Source: CAVRXQ01 sp963831155 (GTDB lineage: Bacteria; Actinomycetota; Acidimicrobiia; Acidimicrobiales; Bog-793). From it: 64,000 bases of DNA. How positions within the stretch are numbered: the stretch's first letter is position 1; each line of letters starts with the position of its first letter. This document shows positions 18,572-27,422 of this stretch, in pieces. The stretch spans positions 62,001-126,000 of the forward strand of contig CAWHOY010000008.1 in assembly GCA_963831155.1 (NCBI GenBank), written 5' to 3'. The translations under genes and the position numbers were made by a program. Under the pieces are notes generated by a model, which worked only from the letters and a program-made list of their open reading frames with translations, ran no database searches and was not told the DNA's origin.

Positions 18572-19411
18572 TCATGAGTGATCGGCCGTGAACTTGTACG
18601 GCAGACCACCGCTGATAATCAGATGTGATCCGGTAACTTGCGAGGCGAGCGGGGAGCACAGAAACGCAATCGCTCCCGCGATGTCCTCGGGGCGCTCGAA
18701 GCCGCCGAGAAGGAGGCGCTGTCGATACTCCTCTTTCACCGCGGCCGGCGCGAGTCCTCTTCGCTCGCCTTCTTCCTGCCACTCCTTTTCCATCATCTCC
18801 GTGGCGACGTCGCCGGGACCGACGGCGTTCACGGTGACGAACGGCGCGAGTTCCTGCGCGGCGACTTCGGTCAAGCCGATCACCGCGAACTTCGCCGCGC
18901 AGTAGGGCCCGAAGTGCTTCGTCGTGCAGTTGCGCTGGGCAACGTACGAGCCGAGGTTCACGATGCGGCCGAAGCGGCGGTCGATCATTCCTGGCGCGAA
19001 CGCCCGAATCATGAGGAACACGCCCTTCGCCATCGTGTCGACGTGGCGATCCCAGTCGTGCTCGGTGCACTCTAAGAGCGGCCGGACCTGAGAGATCCCC
19101 GCGTTGTTCACGAGAAGATCAATCTCGAAACCGGCTTCGACAACTGCTGCGCGGAGCTGCTCGACTTCTGTTGATGCCGAGACGTCGGCAGGCGCGACGA
19201 GCGCCAGACCACCGATCTCAGTGATCTCAGCACCGACCTTTTCGGCGGCGTCCTCGAGGAGATCATTGACCACCACCGCTGCCCCGCACCGAGCGAGGAG
19301 CAACGCCGTCGCTCGGCCGATGCCCCCACCGGCTCCCGTGACGAGTGCGACGCGACCGGAGAGGTCGAAGGGCGCAGGCGTCACGTCATGCCCTGTGTCG
19401 CCCGTTTCCAC
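18572..19411 (-). CDS. SDR family NAD(P)-dependent oxidoreductase
   Basis: A 279-residue short-chain dehydrogenase. The cofactor motif is TGAGGGIG, with VVNDLLED at the end of beta-2, then NNAGIS. The catalytic set is S (NLGSYVAQ) and YCAAKFAV. The C-terminus SGGLPYKF closes the fold. It is the first gene of the transporter transcription unit (19 bp before the binding protein), so it probably oxidises or reduces the imported solute or its product; the substrate is unknown. It is not closely like the SDRs at 8933 or 22815. Confidence 0.9.
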   Translation of the reverse strand: METGDTGHDVTPAPFDLSGRVALVTGAGGGIGRATALLLARCGAAVVVNDLLEDAAEKVGAEITEIGGLALVAPADVSASTEVEQLRAAVVEAGFEIDLLVNNAGISQVRPLLECTEHDWDRHVDTMAKGVFLMIRAFAPGMIDRRFGRIVNLGSYVAQRNCTTKHFGPYCAAKFAVIGLTEVAAQELAPFVTVNAVGPGDVATEMMEKEWQEEGERRGLAPAAVKEEYRQRLLLGGFERPEDIAGAIAFLCSPLASQVTGSHLIISGGLPYKFTADHS

Positions 19412-19510
19412 GGGCTAACCACTAGCACCTTGCCTTAGATCGTGCAAGGGCAGGCGAATCCGCTCGCCACGACCGGAGAGAGCGCATGGCGCGGTCATCC
19501 CTGTCGCCTT

Positions 19511-20308
19511 TCAGGCCGAGGCAGTCTTGTGGTTTTCCTGCTGGCCGTCGGTCGGGACGCAGACGAGGCGATCCCCGTAGCGGGAACGCTCCTGCGCCGG
19601 CAGGCCGTCATCGGTCACGATTACGTCGAAGGCCTCGATGCCGACGACGGTCGCCAGCGCCCGACGTCCGAATTTCGAGCTGTCGGCGAGCAGCACCGCT
19701 CGGTCGGCCGCTTCGATCATCGCCTGTTTCACTGGCACCTCGACCGTGTTGAAGTTCGAGATGCCACCGACCGGGTCGATCGCGTCCGCTCCCAAGAAGG
19801 CCCATTCCAAGTGGACCCCCCCAAGGAAGGCAAGCGTGGCGGGGCCAACGAGCGTGAACACCGAGTCGATGAGCTGGCCGCCGCTCACGAGAAGTCGGAC
19901 CCCCCCTCGGGCCGCGAAATAGTGCGCGATGCGGATGTCGTTGGTCGCGACGGTCAAGTGGGTCCGTACGCGCAGCGCCTCAGCCAGGGCGTATGTGGAC
20001 GAACCGCTGTCGAGCACGATGGAGTCACCATCGCGGACGAGCCCGGCGACGTGTTCTCCGATCGCCCGCTTTTCAGCGAGGTGCTCGAGCCGCTTCGCCT
20101 CATAGGGGACGTCGGGGGCCTCCACGCCACCCATCGCGAGCGCTCCGCCGTGCGTCCGCTGGACAAGACCAGCTCGGCCGAGTGCGTCGAGATCGCGGCG
20201 GATCGTCGAAACGTCCGCCCCGAGGTCCTCGGCAAGCGAACGCGCTTCGACGTAGCCGGACCGTTGGAGCCGGGCGACGATCTCTCTCCGCCGCCTCTCA
20301 CCGATCAT
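19511..20308 (-). CDS. DeoR family transcriptional regulator
   Basis: A 265-residue repressor. Start at the ATG reading MIGERRRREIVARLQ; the frame is open upstream but the DeoR family begins here. The DeoR HTH is YVEARSLAEDLGADVSTIRRDLDALGRAGLVQRTHGGAL (residues about 17-55), followed by the sugar-phosphate sensor domain with DSGSSTYALAEAL and FLGADAIDPVGGISN. DeoR proteins respond to phosphorylated sugars. It is divergent from the BtpA/FGGY kinase/SDR operon with 72 bp between starts, so it is the likely repressor of that operon. Confidence 0.92.
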   Translation of the reverse strand: MIGERRRREIVARLQRSGYVEARSLAEDLGADVSTIRRDLDALGRAGLVQRTHGGALAMGGVEAPDVPYEAKRLEHLAEKRAIGEHVAGLVRDGDSIVLDSGSSTYALAEALRVRTHLTVATNDIRIAHYFAARGGVRLLVSGGQLIDSVFTLVGPATLAFLGGVHLEWAFLGADAIDPVGGISNFNTVEVPVKQAMIEAADRAVLLADSSKFGRRALATVVGIEAFDVIVTDDGLPAQERSRYGDRLVCVPTDGQQENHKTASA

Positions 20309-20380
20309 CGAAGTCCCCCGACCGACAGGTATTGAAGCGTGTGGTTGCGGGAAGGCACAACCGGTGCTAGAGGTTACTGC

Positions 20381-21235
20381 ATGTCTGCGAGCCAAATCGT
20401 GCAGAACGGCGCACAAGGTGACGGACTGACCCTCGGCGAGCGATTCCGAAAGATCTTTCCGGACATCGACAAGCCGCTGATCGCGATGGCGCACCTGCCG
20501 GCGCTACCCGGTACCCCGCTCTACGAGCGGGCGGAAGGAGTGGCCGGCCTCGTCCGCCACGTCCGTGACGAGGTCGCAACCTTGGTGGACGCCGGGTTCG
20601 ATGCGGTGATGTTCTGCAACGAGAACGATCGCCCCTACGCACTGAAAGCCGATCTCGTCAGCGCTGCCGTGATGACGCGGGTGGTGGCCGAGTGCGCTCC
20701 CACCGAGATCCCTTTCGGAGTTGACTTCCTCTGGGATCCGGAGTGCGCGCTTGCGGCGGCGGTCGCGGCGGACGCGAGCTTCATTCGTGAGGTCGTGACC
20801 GGCGCCTGGGAATCGGACATGGGCGTCTGGTCACCGGACGCGGCGGCGCTGTTGCGGCACCGCCGCGCGCTCGACGCCGACCAGATCGCGGTGTTCATGA
20901 ACGTCACCCCGGAATTCGCATCGACGATCGGCGATCGGTCACCTGCGGAGGTCGCGCGCTCAGTTGCCGTGTCGAGCTTGCCGGACGTGATCTTGGTCTC
21001 CGGCCCGATGGCAGGGGCGCATCCGGAAGTGACCACGCTCGCCGAGGTGCGCAAGGCGGTGCCCGCCGGGCTGCCGGTGCTCCTCAACACCGGCGCGAAC
21101 GCGTCGAACATCGCCAGCTTCCTCGAGTACGCAGACGGTTGCATCGTCGGGAGCTCGCTGAAAAAGGATGGCTACACCTGGAACGCGGTCGACCCCGCGC
21201 GCGCCCGGGCGTTCGTTGTGGCTGCTCGGAGCTGA
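20381..21235 (+). CDS. BtpA family TIM-barrel protein (SgcQ-like)
   Basis: A 284-residue protein of the BtpA/SgcQ family. ATG 20381 has AGAGG eight bases upstream; a GTG at 20339 is open but unsupported. Landmarks are PLIAMAHLPALPGTPLY, VDAGFDAVMFCNENDRPY, PFGVDFLWDPECALA, FIREVVTGAWESDMG, LVSGPMAGAHPE and NTGANASNIASFLEYADGCIVGSSLKKDG. BtpA was named for photosystem I assembly in cyanobacteria, but in heterotrophs the family sits in sugar operons such as sgc. Here it is followed by a sugar kinase and SDR, so an isomerase/aldolase-type role is more likely (inference). Confidence 0.9.
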   Translation: MSASQIVQNGAQGDGLTLGERFRKIFPDIDKPLIAMAHLPALPGTPLYERAEGVAGLVRHVRDEVATLVDAGFDAVMFCNENDRPYALKADLVSAAVMTRVVAECAPTEIPFGVDFLWDPECALAAAVAADASFIREVVTGAWESDMGVWSPDAAALLRHRRALDADQIAVFMNVTPEFASTIGDRSPAEVARSVAVSSLPDVILVSGPMAGAHPEVTTLAEVRKAVPAGLPVLLNTGANASNIASFLEYADGCIVGSSLKKDGYTWNAVDPARARAFVVAARS

Positions 21236-21270
21236 ACGCGCCGCGCGAAACCGGCTGACCGTTCGCTTTC

Positions 21271-22818
21271 ATGTCCCGCCTTCTCCTCGGCATTGATCTC
21301 GGCAGCACCGGCACGAAGGCTTCGCTCCTCGACGCCGAATCGGGACTGGTGACATCCCGTTCGGCGCCGTCACCGTTGTTCTCCGACCACCCGGGCTGGG
21401 CCGAGGCGGACACGCGGCTGTGGTGGGAAAACGTCTGCGCACTGGTGCCCGATGTTGCGGAGGAAGCAGGGATCAGTCCCGCGGAGATCGAGGGCGTCGC
21501 GGCGACGGGGATGGTGCCGGCGGTCATTGTGCTCGACGAGCATCGGACCGCATTGCGCCGCGCGATCCTGCAGAATGACGCGCGCGCGATGTCGGAAATC
21601 GCGGACCTCCGCGCCGCATTCGCCGCTTCGGGTTACGACGTGCTCACAGAGACCGGTTCGGCGCTCACCCAGCAGTCCGTCGCACCGACGTGGGCCTGGC
21701 TCGTTCGGAACGAACCGGCGATCGCGAAGGACGCCGCTACGTTGGTGGGCTCGTACGACTGGCTGGCGATCGCGCTCGGTGCTGACGTACACGTCGAACA
21801 GAACTGGGCGCTCGAGAGCGGGCTGTACCGACTCGACGGGACGGTCGCCGAGCCGGTGCTTGAAGCAGCTGGGCTGCCGCAGACACTCTGCGCGCCGATG
21901 AAGCGGCCCGGTGAGCTCGTTGGTGTTGTGAAAGATCGTGGGCTTGAGAGTTCGCTCAAGGAGGGAACCCCGATCTATGTCGGGGGAGCAGACCACGTGC
22001 TCGCGGCGTACGCCGCGGGTCTGTCCGAACCCGGCGACTGGTTGGTCAAGCTGGGAGGTGCGGGTGACGTGCTCGTCGTGAGCGACGGGCCGGTCATCGA
22101 CGCGCGTTGGTACCTCGACGCCCATCCGATTCCCGACGTCTGGCTCCCGAACGGCTGCATGGCGACTTCTGGCGGCCTCCTCCGGTGGGCGCAGCAACTG
22201 TTCGGGGACGTGCCCTTGGCGGATCTTGACACCGAAGCGGCGATGGCCGAGCCTGCGGATCTTGTCTGTCTTCCGTACTTTCTCGGGGAGAAATCGCCGC
22301 TCCATGACCCGGACCTGCGCGGCGCCATAGTCGGGTTGCATCTCGCCCACAACCGTGGCGACATCTTCCGGGCGCTGATGGAGGCGGTCGCGTACGGCTT
22401 CCGCCAGCACCTCGACATGTTCGCCGCGAAGGGTCTCGTGTTGGGTCAGGGAAGGGTGAGCAACGGCGGAAGCAAGTCGACGTTGTGGAAGCAGATCGTC
22501 GCCGACGTCCTCGGTAGACCGTTGTTCCCGGTTCTCCATCAAGGGGGCGCGGCCAACGGCGCGGCGTTCGTCGCCACCGTCGGCTCGGGCGTCCTGAGCG
22601 CCTTCACCGAGGCGAAACGTTTCGTCGAAGTCGGCGAACCCCTCGTTCCGAACGAGCGCAACCGCGCGATCTACGACGAGGGATACGAGATCTTTCTCGA
22701 TCTGCAAGAGCGGCTCAGCCCGGTCGCTCACCGCCTTGCTGAACGGCAACGGCGCCCTTTGACGCAAGATGAAGCCGCGTTCGCCGGCCAGATGCCGACG
22801 CCCGAGGATCGGTCGTGA
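21271..22818 (+). CDS. FGGY family carbohydrate kinase (xylulokinase-like)
   Basis: A 515-residue kinase. The N-terminal phosphate-1 motif GIDLGSTGTKASLLD, WAEADTRLWWENV, and VAATGMVPAVIVLDEHRTALRRAILQNDAR fit FGGY kinases near xylulokinase. The second ATPase motif is VGGADHVLAAYAAGLSEPGDWLVKLGGAGDV. YFLGEKSPLHDPDLRGAIVGLHLAHNRGDIFRALMEAVAYGF and VSNGGSKSTLWKQIVADV are near-diagnostic. It phosphorylates a pentose, polyol or similar substrate. It overlaps the SDR start (GTGA). Confidence 0.93.
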   Translation: MSRLLLGIDLGSTGTKASLLDAESGLVTSRSAPSPLFSDHPGWAEADTRLWWENVCALVPDVAEEAGISPAEIEGVAATGMVPAVIVLDEHRTALRRAILQNDARAMSEIADLRAAFAASGYDVLTETGSALTQQSVAPTWAWLVRNEPAIAKDAATLVGSYDWLAIALGADVHVEQNWALESGLYRLDGTVAEPVLEAAGLPQTLCAPMKRPGELVGVVKDRGLESSLKEGTPIYVGGADHVLAAYAAGLSEPGDWLVKLGGAGDVLVVSDGPVIDARWYLDAHPIPDVWLPNGCMATSGGLLRWAQQLFGDVPLADLDTEAAMAEPADLVCLPYFLGEKSPLHDPDLRGAIVGLHLAHNRGDIFRALMEAVAYGFRQHLDMFAAKGLVLGQGRVSNGGSKSTLWKQIVADVLGRPLFPVLHQGGAANGAAFVATVGSGVLSAFTEAKRFVEVGEPLVPNERNRAIYDEGYEIFLDLQERLSPVAHRLAERQRRPLTQDEAAFAGQMPTPEDRS

Positions 22819-23579
22819 AGCCAGGGGTTGCCGTCATCACCGGCGCCGGCTCAGGAATCGGCGCAGCGATCGCGAGGGAACTCTCCCAGCGGGGACATCA
22901 AGTCGTGCCCACCGACCTTGACGCGAACGCCGCCGCCGTTACCGCCGGGGCATGCGGATCGCCCGCGTCGTATCTCCTCGACGTCACCGATTCGTCCGGC
23001 GTGAACGCGACGGTCGACGAGATCGCGCGGGAACACGGTGCGATCGCTGTCTTCGTTTCGAACGCGGGCGTCTCACGCATGAAGCGCTTCCTTGACATTT
23101 CGCCGGAGGATTTTGACCGGACACTCGGCGTCAACCTCCGTGGCGTGTTCCTCGCGAGCCAGGCCGCTGCGCGGTCGATGGTCGCGGCGAACACACAAGG
23201 GTGCATTGTGAACATCGCCTCGATGGCGGGGAAACAGGGGAGGGTGCCCTTCCTTGCCGACTACGTCGCCTCGAAGTTCGGCGTCGTCGGTCTCACTCAG
23301 GCGATGGCATTCGAGTTGGCCGAGTACGGGATCCGTGTGAACAGTGTCTGTCCCGGATACGTCGCGACCGGGATGCAGGAACGAGAACTCGCCTGGGAGG
23401 CTGACCTCCGAGGAACGACGGTCGACGAGGTGAAGTCCCTCTACCTTGTCGAAACCCCCCTTCGCAGGATCGAGGATGCGGTCGATGTCGCGAGAGTGGT
23501 CGCTTTCCTCGTCAGCGAGGACGCAAGCTTCATCACCGGGGAATCTGTCGCCGTGAACGGCGGGGCGTTCATGGATTGA
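22815..23579 (+). CDS. SDR family oxidoreductase (polyol/sugar dehydrogenase-like)
   Basis: A 254-residue classical SDR. GTG 22815 overlaps the kinase stop. Motifs: TGAGSGIG, D in VVPTDLDA (favours NAD), SNAGVS, catalytic Ser in NIASMAGKQG, YVASKFGV, VNSVCPGYVATGMQ and the C-terminal SVAVNGGAFMD. It resembles polyol or 3-keto/2-keto acid dehydrogenases. With the FGGY kinase it suggests the order oxidation of a polyol, then phosphorylation of the ketose, with the BtpA-like protein acting on the phosphate; the order is inferred. Confidence 0.91.
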   Translation: MKPGVAVITGAGSGIGAAIARELSQRGHQVVPTDLDANAAAVTAGACGSPASYLLDVTDSSGVNATVDEIAREHGAIAVFVSNAGVSRMKRFLDISPEDFDRTLGVNLRGVFLASQAAARSMVAANTQGCIVNIASMAGKQGRVPFLADYVASKFGVVGLTQAMAFELAEYGIRVNSVCPGYVATGMQERELAWEADLRGTTVDEVKSLYLVETPLRRIEDAVDVARVVAFLVSEDASFITGESVAVNGGAFMD

Positions 23580-23586
23580 CCCGTTC

Positions 23587-23724
23587 TCACAGTCGCCTCT
23601 GGTGGTGGACGAAGTGGGCGGGAGGAATCACCGCATCGGCTCCGGCGGCGAGGACGACGTGTGCTGCCGTGTGGCGAACGCCGTCGACCTCGACAACGCC
23701 GACTCCGGCGAGCCGACCGACTGG
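23587..23724 (-). pseudogene. Remnant of an FAD/NAD disulfide oxidoreductase
   Basis: Between two in-frame stops the minus strand encodes about 45 residues including GRLAGVGVVEVDGVRHTAAH and VVLAAGADAVIPPAH. This matches the segment before the redox-linker of mercuric reductase/dihydrolipoamide dehydrogenase-type enzymes (VxVDGxxxTAxxVVLATGSxPxIPP), but there is no start codon, no FAD N-terminus and no continuation. It is read here as a decayed gene fragment in the 234 bp between the SDR and the L,D-transpeptidase. The similarity is by eye and short. Confidence 0.5.
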
Positions 23725-23813
23725 TCATTCGTTCAGATAACCTCCGTAACTCGCACACGCTGGGCACCCCAGCGGTTCGATGAATTGACAGCCGTCTTGG
23801 GCGGAATGGATCC

Positions 23814-24857
23814 GTGAATCAAGTCGCAAGAAATGCACCCATGTGGTTGGCAAGCTTCCTTGTGGGTTGTGTCGTTGCTTCGTCCTGCGCCGGTGCCGCC
23901 GAGACAAGACAAGCCGCTGGACAATCGAATGATCCAGCAAGGCTGGCGGCAACGCACGTCTCGCTGTCGCTGGCCGCCCCTGCGGTGAAGCCTGGCGAAG
24001 TCACGACGATCACCGCATTAGTCAAACCGCGTGTGGCTGGGACGATCGTTTTTCTTCGTCGTCAGCGGAATGGCCGATTTGTCAACCTGAAATACGCGCT
24101 CACGAACAGAAAAGGAATTGCCGTCTTTAGGTGCTCCTTTAGAACAAAGGGGAAGGTGTTTCTCCGAGCTTCAGTGAGGGCGGCCGCCGGTGTCAGAGCC
24201 GCCACTAGCGTTCCCGCTGTCGAGAATGTGGATACAGAGTTGCCGTTCGTCTTGGCTCCGAACGCGACGCTCGCGGAGGGAGCGAGCGGTTCAGAAGTGT
24301 CGCTCCTTCAACAACGACTGAGCGCGCTCGGTTACTGGCTCGGGACGCCCGACGGCCAGTTTGGAGACGCGACTCAGCAAGCGGTCTATGCGCTCGAGAA
24401 AGCGGCCGGACTCGATCGCAGCGGAATCGTCAATTCGCAGTTCGTCGCGGCGTTGAACGACGGGGTTGTCCCACACCCGCGTACAACTTCGGGAGATGCA
24501 ATCGATGTCGACCTCGAGGACGACCTGCTCCTCATCGTCAAGAACGGTGCGTTGCAGTACGTGCTCAATACCTCGACGGGCGGTGGTTACACCTACACCG
24601 AAGATGGGGTGACTAGTGTCGCGATCACTCCTCGAGGTGTCTTCAGCATCGGCCATGTCGTCGACGGATTAGTCATCGACTCACTTGGCGCACTGTGGCG
24701 CCCTCGATACTTCTATGAAGGCTTCGCGATCCACGGCGACAGTTACGTCCCTCCGTATCCCGTCTCGCATGGTTGCGTGCGAGTCTCCGACGAGGCGATC
24801 GACTGGATCTGGGCTGAAAACATCGCACCCATCGGATTGACGGTCTGGGTCTACTGA
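23814..24857 (+). CDS. L,D-transpeptidase (YkuD) with peptidoglycan-binding domain
   Basis: A 347-residue envelope enzyme that forms 3-3 crosslinks in peptidoglycan. The N-terminal signal is MWLASFLVGCVVASSCAGAAET; SSCAG could serve as a poor lipobox. An Ig-like beta region covers about residues 45-130. A PG_binding_1 domain follows (ASGSEVSLLQQRLSALGYWLGTPDGQFGDATQQAVYALEKAAGL in pieces, about 157-200). The YkuD catalytic site is AIHGDSYVPPYPV plus SHGCVRVSDEAIDW (Cys about 321), complete. GTG start. It is a single-gene unit; the codon use is less extreme in GC than its neighbours. Confidence 0.92.
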   Translation: MNQVARNAPMWLASFLVGCVVASSCAGAAETRQAAGQSNDPARLAATHVSLSLAAPAVKPGEVTTITALVKPRVAGTIVFLRRQRNGRFVNLKYALTNRKGIAVFRCSFRTKGKVFLRASVRAAAGVRAATSVPAVENVDTELPFVLAPNATLAEGASGSEVSLLQQRLSALGYWLGTPDGQFGDATQQAVYALEKAAGLDRSGIVNSQFVAALNDGVVPHPRTTSGDAIDVDLEDDLLLIVKNGALQYVLNTSTGGGYTYTEDGVTSVAITPRGVFSIGHVVDGLVIDSLGALWRPRYFYEGFAIHGDSYVPPYPVSHGCVRVSDEAIDWIWAENIAPIGLTVWVY

Positions 24858-24975
24858 TCAGGGAGCACGTGGAGGCTGGGTGACCGTTTGGAGCGTCGGC
24901 TACTAACGGTCGCGGGCACCCGATCGTCGGAGGCGACGCACCGACGGCGTGAAATGTTCGCCGATCGGGTGCGCC

Positions 24976-25464
24976 TCAGCGCGTCTGGCCGGAGAAGCCG
25001 CGGGAGGCGCGCCGGTGCCAGCGAGTGCGGCGAAAGAGCAACACCGCCAGGATCACGATCAAGATGAAGCCAAGATGCGGCCCAAGCGTCCAACCGCGCC
25101 ATCCCCACGAGTTCCATGCCCATGAGGTGGCGAAGAGGAAGAAGAACACGCCGAGGACGAGCAGGGCGCCCGAGCGGTGGTGACGGTCCGTTGGCACTTT
25201 CGCTCGCGTCTCCCCGGCGAGGAGTGGGAGGTCGTCCAAAAGTCCGGCGAGGTCGCCACGGGTCTTGGCGGCCATCGCCTTGCCCATCCGGTCGTCGAAC
25301 TCTATTTGATCGAGTCGTCCGTCGGCGAAGTGCTTCGACAGCTTGTCAACGATCTCATGACGCTCAGCATCCGAGCAGCGAATTTGCGACGCCGGGAGGT
25401 CGTCGACGTCGCGACGCCGCGTGTATCCGGAGAGCCAAGGAGGGACGTTGTCTCCGCTCATCAC
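24976..25464 (-). CDS. DUF1707 domain membrane protein
   Basis: A 162-residue actinobacterial protein. The DUF1707 (SHOCT-like) domain reads QIRCSDAERHEIVDKLSKHFADGRLDQIEFDDRMGKAMAAKTRGDLAGLLDDLP in pieces (about residues 27-80). Two hydrophobic helices follow (LLVLGVFFFLFATSWAW and LGFILIVILAVLLF) with an Arg-rich tail, a typical DUF1707 plus two-TM layout. The function is unknown. It is 45 bp from the PspC gene in the same strand, next to a PspC-kinase, so it likely belongs to an envelope-stress group. Confidence 0.85.
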   Translation of the reverse strand: MMSGDNVPPWLSGYTRRRDVDDLPASQIRCSDAERHEIVDKLSKHFADGRLDQIEFDDRMGKAMAAKTRGDLAGLLDDLPLLAGETRAKVPTDRHHRSGALLVLGVFFFLFATSWAWNSWGWRGWTLGPHLGFILIVILAVLLFRRTRWHRRASRGFSGQTR

Positions 25465-25509
25465 GATGTTGCTCCTCTCTCGGGTTTCTCTTCGTAAGGA
25501 CTCAGCGGC

Positions 25510-25770
25510 TCACGCAGCCTGGTGGTGATGAAGGAGCTCCGCGACCATCGACTGGTCGGCGCCCTCTTCGGGGACGAAAAGCCACGCGGCGACGTAGAGG
25601 GGAATCCCGAATCCACCGATGAGAGTGAGGGCGATGAAGCCCAGTCGCACGATGGAGACGTCGACGTGGAGGTACTCGGCGATGCCGGAGGCGACGCCAG
25701 CGATGATGTGGCCGGCGCAGACGCGACGCAGCGGCCGGTCTACCCCCTTGGTGACGGAGTCGTTAGTCAT
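25510..25770 (-). CDS. PspC domain-containing protein
   Basis: An 86-residue membrane protein: PLRRVCAGHIIAGVASGIAEYL then HVDVSIVRLGFIALTLIGGFGIPLYVAAWLFVPEE, which is a full PspC domain. PspC-family proteins sense membrane stress and act on PspB, LiaR-type or phage-shock regulators. It is oriented away from a kinase that carries its own PspC domain (26063), suggesting a PspC/LiaFSR-like module. The start ATG 25770 is clear. Confidence 0.88.
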   Translation of the reverse strand: MTNDSVTKGVDRPLRRVCAGHIIAGVASGIAEYLHVDVSIVRLGFIALTLIGGFGIPLYVAAWLFVPEEGADQSMVAELLHHHQAA

Positions 25771-26062
25771 GGAGACATCATCCGCGTGCTACCGGTTCAC
25801 GTGAATCGGGGGCTGCCCGGGTTGAACCCTGAGCTGGAGTTCTTCACCTCAGGGTTCTTCCTGATGGTCGAGGTGGACGCGCGGCGCGATCATCGGAGCA
25901 TCGAAAGTGCGTTCTGCCCCGCCAGCTGGGCCAGCGATCTCGGTCGGCATCCCCGCGACGGTCAGCGTCCATCGCGGGCCGATCTCTGGCCATCGTGCTG
26001 GCGACGCGCGATATATATGGAACTCCAGTTTGCCGAACCCCGCTGAACGGGCGCGATCGGAA
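25771..26062. other. Divergent promoter region between PspC and PspC-kinase genes
   Basis: About 292 bp between divergent starts. Reading frames across it have no recognisable protein similarity. A cctgagg...cctcagg-like inverted repeat lies near 25827-25852 (aaccctgagc / cacctcaggg), which could be an operator for the adjacent regulator; this is weak. The kinase could start further downstream, which would enlarge the region. Confidence 0.4.
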
Positions 26063-27412
26063 ATGTTCGACGCGGGGGGCGCACGGCCAGACGAGCGCGC
26101 GACCCCGAGTCGACAGCCGGGCCGCCCTGAACAGCACCCAGGTTTCCCCGGACGGGCGCACGACTGGCGTGATCGGCCGCGATGGCGCGTTCCCCGCCAG
26201 CCCGGACCGATGCGGCGGTGCTTGCACGATCGGGTCTTGGGAGGGGTCGGCGCGGGACTTTCCAATCGGCTCGGTGTCGATAAGAAGGTCGTCCGCGCCC
26301 TCTTCGTGCTGTCGATTCTCATGGGCGGAGTCGGCGTCGCCTTGTATGTGCTCGCCTGGCTCTTCCTGCCGTTGGAAGGCGAGGAGGAGAGCGTCGCATC
26401 GAGGGCGGCTGAGGATCATCGGGGCATCGCCCTCGCGCTGTCCCTTGTCCCTGTCCTCATCCTCCTGCTGATCAGCGCCTCGGTGCTCGGCGCAAGCTGG
26501 CTCACGGCGATCGCTTGGCCGTTGTGTATCGCTGCCGGCGGCTTGGTTCTCGTCTGGCGCAATGTGAGCGCCGAAGAACGCGCAACCATGGAACAGCCCG
26601 GGCGGCTCGCGCTGCTCGGCGTCGCCGAGCAGCGCTCGCGTCGCCAACTCGTCGCGCGCGGTGTGCTCGGCCTGCTGATAGCCGGCGCCGGGGTTGTCCT
26701 TGTCGCCCGCGGGCACCACCCTCATCAAGGTTTGGGCGATTTGATCGCCGGACTGCTGACGCTGCTCGTCGCCGCGGTGGTCGTCTTCGGCCCGTGGTGG
26801 CTGAACGTCGCTCGTGATCTCGTGGAGGAGCGTCAGGCGCGGGCGCGGGCAGAGGAGCGGGCCGACATGGCGGCACGCGTGCACGATTCCGTCCTGCAAA
26901 CACTTGCTCTCATCCAGCGCCAAGCCCGCGACCCTCAAGAGGTCGTCAAGCTGGCACGTTCTCAAGAGCGCGACCTGCGCAACTGGCTCTTCGAAGGGCG
27001 GGTTCCCGGCGCCGTCGACGCCGAGGACTCGACGTTGTCGGCCGCCATCGATCGCATCCAGCGTGATGTCGAGGAACGGCACGGGGTCCCCGTCGAGGCG
27101 GTCCTCGTTGGGGACTGTGCCCTTGACGACGATCTCCGCTCCCTCGTCGAGGCCGGCCGCGAGGCGACGGTGAACGCCGCCAAGTGGTCGTCGGCTAGCG
27201 AGGTCTCTATTTTCGTCGAGGTTGAGCCGGACAACGTTGCGATGTACGTGCGCGACCGTGGCAAAGGATTCGACGAGGGTGAAGTCGCGCTCGACCGGCG
27301 GGGACTTTCCGAGTCGATTCGTGGGCGGATGACACGACACGGCGGCAGCGCCTTCATCCGCAGCAGTCCGGGCGAGGGGACCGAGGTGACGCTGAAAATG
27401 ACGCGCCGATGA
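26063..27412 (+). CDS. PspC-domain sensor histidine kinase (LiaS/DesK type)
   Basis: About 449 residues. After a polar N-terminus the PspC domain begins at DRVLGGVGAGLSNRLGVDKKVVRALFVLS (about residue 55), followed by four to five membrane helices to about residue 250. The HisKA_3 domain has the phospho-His in MAARVHDSVLQTLALIQRQA. The HATPase N-box is REATVNAAKW and the G-box YVRDRGKGFD. ATG 26063 is chosen provisionally; ATG 26210 is possible. It pairs with the response regulator 10 bp downstream, which is broken by a frameshift. Confidence 0.87.
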   Translation: MFDAGGARPDERATPSRQPGRPEQHPGFPGRAHDWRDRPRWRVPRQPGPMRRCLHDRVLGGVGAGLSNRLGVDKKVVRALFVLSILMGGVGVALYVLAWLFLPLEGEEESVASRAAEDHRGIALALSLVPVLILLLISASVLGASWLTAIAWPLCIAAGGLVLVWRNVSAEERATMEQPGRLALLGVAEQRSRRQLVARGVLGLLIAGAGVVLVARGHHPHQGLGDLIAGLLTLLVAAVVVFGPWWLNVARDLVEERQARARAEERADMAARVHDSVLQTLALIQRQARDPQEVVKLARSQERDLRNWLFEGRVPGAVDAEDSTLSAAIDRIQRDVEERHGVPVEAVLVGDCALDDDLRSLVEAGREATVNAAKWSSASEVSIFVEVEPDNVAMYVRDRGKGFDEGEVALDRRGLSESIRGRMTRHGGSAFIRSSPGEGTEVTLKMTRR

Positions 27413-27422
27413 CGGGACGCCA

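Noticed and set aside
23602..23817. 71-codon plus-strand frame before the L,D-transpeptidase
   Set aside because: No family likeness; it overlaps the remnant oxidoreductase on the other strand, which explains the open frame better.
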